From Patescibacteria group bacterium (lineage in GTDB: Bacteria; Patescibacteriota; Patescibacteriia; Patescibacteriales; GWC2-42-12), in NCBI GenBank assembly GCA_018827685.1, contig JAHJXD010000075.1:1-15810 (forward strand): a stretch of DNA of 15,810 nt, read 5' to 3'. The notes beneath the pieces were generated by a model. That model saw only the letters and a program-made list of their open reading frames with translations. It had not been told where the DNA came from and ran no database searches. Shown here piece after piece: positions 13,863 to 15,810 of this stretch. How positions within the stretch are numbered: position 1 is the stretch's first letter; each line of letters opens with the position of its first letter. The position numbers and the translations under genes are program-made.

Positions 13863-14631
13863 ATAATGCATCAATCTTATTCTTAAATTCTTCTAATTTA
13901 TTATTCTCCGGATTAGCTTTTAATAATTTCTCATAAGTATCTATGGCCAGGGCTTTATCTTTTATAATTATACTGATTTCCAACATAGTGTCAAGATATC
14001 TAGGATTAGCCGGTTCTATTTTTAGCGCTTTTTTCAAAGCGCGCGTGGCATCTAAAAATTTACCCATAGCCTGATAAACTTCGGTCAAGTTAAAATAAAT
14101 ATCATAAATATCTTCATCGCCTTCTTTCAATTTTAATATATACTCAAAAGTCTGTTTAGCTTCTTCAAATTCTTTTTTATCAAAATAAATCCGTGCCAGC
14201 TCTTTAAAAGCTTTTAGATTTTTACTGTCCATGCCGATTATCTCAATGTATTTTTTTTCTACTGCCTCCAAATCATCGCGTTTTTTTAATTCTTCGGCCT
14301 GGAAAAATAATTGATCAATTGTTTCCGAACTATCAACCCTATAATTTTCTTGGTAAATATTTTTCGCCTGATAAAGTTTACGCACTTTTGATTTTATATA
14401 ACCGCTGGCTAACTGGCCTAACGGCGTTAAAACTCGACTTACTTTAGCCCAAAATTTTATGATGTTTCTTTTTAAGCGATTAGAAATAATTCTTTCTTTA
14501 AACTTGGCTTCTTTCTCTGCAGGAATACTATCCACGTCTAAAGCGGCCAAAACTGAAAATTTTCTGCTTACAATAACAATAATCACGCTTAAGCTAATTA
14601 AAATTAATAATAAAGGAATTATGTTATACAT
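13861..14631 (-). CDS. TPR-repeat protein with N-terminal membrane anchor
   Basis: A 256-residue protein from the ATG at 14629-14631; an in-frame GTG at 14640 would add three residues. One hydrophobic helix (about residues 3-24, IIPLLLILISLSVIIVIV) anchors it. A basic linker follows, then about four tetratricopeptide units spanning roughly residues 104-245, for example KAFKELARIYFDKKEFEEA and IYFNLTEVYQAMGKFLDAT. TPR arrays bind other proteins; nothing here names the partner. Basic residues after the helix suggest the TPR domain faces the cytoplasm (positive-inside rule). The gene follows the aldolase gene by 42 bp on the same strand, with a dispersed-element copy in the gap, and is probably cotranscribed. 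No Shine-Dalgarno site is seen. The specific role is unknown. Confidence 0.75.
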   Translation of the reverse strand: MYNIIPLLLILISLSVIIVIVSRKFSVLAALDVDSIPAEKEAKFKERIISNRLKRNIIKFWAKVSRVLTPLGQLASGYIKSKVRKLYQAKNIYQENYRVDSSETIDQLFFQAEELKKRDDLEAVEKKYIEIIGMDSKNLKAFKELARIYFDKKEFEEAKQTFEYILKLKEGDEDIYDIYFNLTEVYQAMGKFLDATRALKKALKIEPANPRYLDTMLEISIIIKDKALAIDTYEKLLKANPENNKLEEFKNKIDAL

Positions 14632-14655
14632 AAAAAACACTAATTGGTTGCGTTT

Positions 14656-14671
14656 CTTCAGGCGACAGTCC
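14656..14671 (-). repeat. Dispersed GGGACTGTSGCC element between aldolase and TPR genes
   Basis: The minus strand reads GGACTGTCGCCTGAAG from 14671, 2 bp after the aldolase stop. Confidence 0.65.
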
Positions 14672-14673
14672 TT

Positions 14674-15549
14674 TTAGGTTTCTATTTTACTGCCGCCGGC
14701 TCGGCCGGCGCTGCCGAATAATTTCATTTTACCAGAAACTACTTTTTTAATAGCCGCGATCGTCGGCTTCAATAAATTTCTCGGATCGGTTTCTTCTCTA
14801 CTCTTTAAACAAACTTCAATTAAAGTGCGGCAAAAAGCAACTTTTAAATCAGTGCCAATATTAATAATATTTACGCCTTCTTTAATAGCTTTTTTTATTT
14901 TCGCGTCTAAGACACCTGAACCGCCATGTAAGACAAAAGGGGTTTTCACTTTATCTTTTATGGCCTTAAGCAAACTAAAAACAATATTTTCGTTAGCATG
15001 CACGCCGTGCGCCGTGCCAATAGCCGCTGCGATAGTGTCAACTTTAGTCTGTATGACAAAGTTAATAACTTCATCCAATTTAGCCAATGGTATTTTTTTT
15101 AATTTACTTGTAATATCATCATGAGAACCAACTATAGCGCCAACTTCGCCCTGAACCCAAACGTGTTTGGCATGCGCTACTTTTACCACCTGCTTAGTTA
15201 AATTAATATTTTCATCCAAGGGCAAATTTGAAGCGTCAATATGCACCGAGCTAAAACCGGCGTTAATGCATTCAAAAATATTGTCAAAATTTGTACCATG
15301 ATCTAAATGCAAAGCGATTGGTACATTCGTCGCCACATTTTTTGCAACCGTAGAAACTATGTGAGTAATCGGCTTAAGCCCCATATATCGAATCGCGCTT
15401 TCCGAAACCTGAATTATTGCAGGCGAATTGGTTTTAACCGCAGCCTGCGCCACGCCTAAAACCGATTCCAAATTAGTAATATTAAACGCTCCAATAGCAT
15501 AGCCGTTTTTTTTAGCGTCTTTAACTAAATCTTTTATGTGTACCAACAT
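14674..15549 (-). CDS. fba: Class II fructose-bisphosphate aldolase
   Basis: A 291-residue zinc-dependent aldolase of the FbaA/GatY/KbaY family. Zinc ligands and catalytic residues are all present: HLDHG (D83 catalytic, H84 zinc), GEVG (E135), GTAHG (H181), LHGGSG (H208), and NIGTDL (230-235), which contacts the substrate phosphate. The reaction is reversible cleavage of fructose 1,6-bisphosphate to glyceraldehyde 3-phosphate and dihydroxyacetone phosphate in the cytoplasm; tagatose bisphosphate cannot be excluded as substrate. The length and start (MLVHIKDLVKDAKKNGYAIGAFN) fit the family. It leads a unit with the TPR gene. No Shine-Dalgarno site precedes the ATG. Confidence 0.94.
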   Translation of the reverse strand: MLVHIKDLVKDAKKNGYAIGAFNITNLESVLGVAQAAVKTNSPAIIQVSESAIRYMGLKPITHIVSTVAKNVATNVPIALHLDHGTNFDNIFECINAGFSSVHIDASNLPLDENINLTKQVVKVAHAKHVWVQGEVGAIVGSHDDITSKLKKIPLAKLDEVINFVIQTKVDTIAAAIGTAHGVHANENIVFSLLKAIKDKVKTPFVLHGGSGVLDAKIKKAIKEGVNIINIGTDLKVAFCRTLIEVCLKSREETDPRNLLKPTIAAIKKVVSGKMKLFGSAGRAGGSKIET

Positions 15550-15612
15550 AATATAATGCGCAATTATGAATTGATTCGTAATTGTTTATCCATCCTCGGC
15601 GGAGTTAAATTT

Positions 15613-15670
15613 AGGGATTGCCGCCAGAATAGTCTTTCGGATAGAAATTTATAAATTTGTCACAGTCCCT
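15613..15670. repeat. Degenerate inverted pair of dispersed-element cores
   Basis: AGGGATTGCCGCC (plus, 15613-15625) and AGGGACTGTGAC (minus, from 15670) resemble the GGGACTGTSGCC core in opposite orientations. A perfect 14-bp AT palindrome AAATTTATAAATTT (15645-15658) lies between them. Confidence 0.45.
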
Positions 15671-15681
15671 TAATTAGTTAT

Positions 15682-15803
15682 TGTGTAAAAATATTATTTT
15701 TCAGCGTAGATCAGCGTAATTATCAGCGTTTGATCAGCGGAAACTTGGCTTAAAGTATGAATTTTATAAATCACCAAAATTGTGGACAAATAATTTTTAC
15801 ACA
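15682..15803. repeat. Iterated TCAGCGT repeats inside near-perfect inverted repeats
   Basis: Four direct copies of TCAGCG[T/G] begin at 15701, 15711, 15723 and 15734, spaced 10, 12 and 11 bp, close to one helical turn. Flanking them, TGTGTAAAAATATTATTT (15682-15699) and AAATAATTTTTACACA (15788-15803) are inverted copies differing by a 2-bp indel. No gene is seen from 15550 to the window end. The region is either a small mobile or palindromic element or a protein-binding array. Confidence 0.6.
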
Positions 15804-15810
15804 GAAACTA

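Noticed and set aside
1..15810. CRISPR array or phage structural genes
   Set aside because: No regularly spaced direct repeats with unique spacers of 25-45 bp were seen, and the only phage-like gene is the broken KilA-N fragment. The TCAGCGT array has spacers of only 3-5 bp.

Overview
The window looks like a piece of a Patescibacteria (Candidate Phyla Radiation) chromosome, probably from the Parcubacteria side. The grounds are family content and style. There is a large secreted protein with the N-terminal and C-terminal signatures of CPR S-layer-like proteins, and an ECF sigma factor paired with a DUF5667-type membrane protein. The DNA is AT-rich, most starts lack a clear Shine-Dalgarno site, and the tRNAs do not encode CCA. 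The lineage call is inference from remembered family distribution, not from a search. The genetic code appears standard: genes end in TAA, one ends in TGA, and no gene needs TGA read as an amino acid.

Layout. Positions 1-3300 hold a two-gene envelope-glycan unit on the minus strand: an O-antigen ligase/polymerase-type membrane protein with a TPR tail, then a GalE-like NAD-dependent epimerase. A strong promoter precedes it. Positions 3290-4440 hold gene debris: a truncated PHP-domain gene and a KilA-N gene with an internal deletion, the latter between near-identical 16-bp repeats. Positions 4773-10441 hold an envelope block on the minus strand: ECF sigma factor, DUF5667-like putative anti-sigma or membrane sensor, then a 1252-residue S-layer-like protein. 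The S-layer gene has a long structured leader whose last hairpin contains the ribosome binding site. Positions 10442-11510 hold a repeat cluster, three palindromic operators in front of a small helix-turn-helix gene on the plus strand, a shared terminator and a convergent HU gene. Positions 11652-13074 hold a type IV toxin-antitoxin pair (AbiEi/AbiEii) with its own promoter. Positions 13150-13794 hold tRNA-Trp, rpmG, tRNA-Tyr and tRNA-Thr on the minus strand, with a possible structured RNA and a terminator downstream of tRNA-Trp. Positions 13861-15549 hold a TPR membrane protein and a class II fructose-bisphosphate aldolase. The right end (15550-15810) is non-coding and holds short iterated repeats inside inverted repeats.

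How it fits together. The ligase, epimerase, S-layer protein, sigma factor and DUF5667 protein all point to building and monitoring the cell surface. The rest is housekeeping (L33, tRNAs, HU, aldolase) with a probably acquired AbiE module and decaying genes between.

The most notable structures outside genes are: (i) a dispersed, degenerate element with core GGGACTGTSGCC, present about eight to ten times and only in intergenic DNA; (ii) three copies of the palindrome GTCTAC-N6-GTAGAC upstream of the helix-turn-helix gene; (iii) the hairpin over the S-layer ribosome binding site; (iv) the three-way-junction fold downstream of tRNA-Trp.
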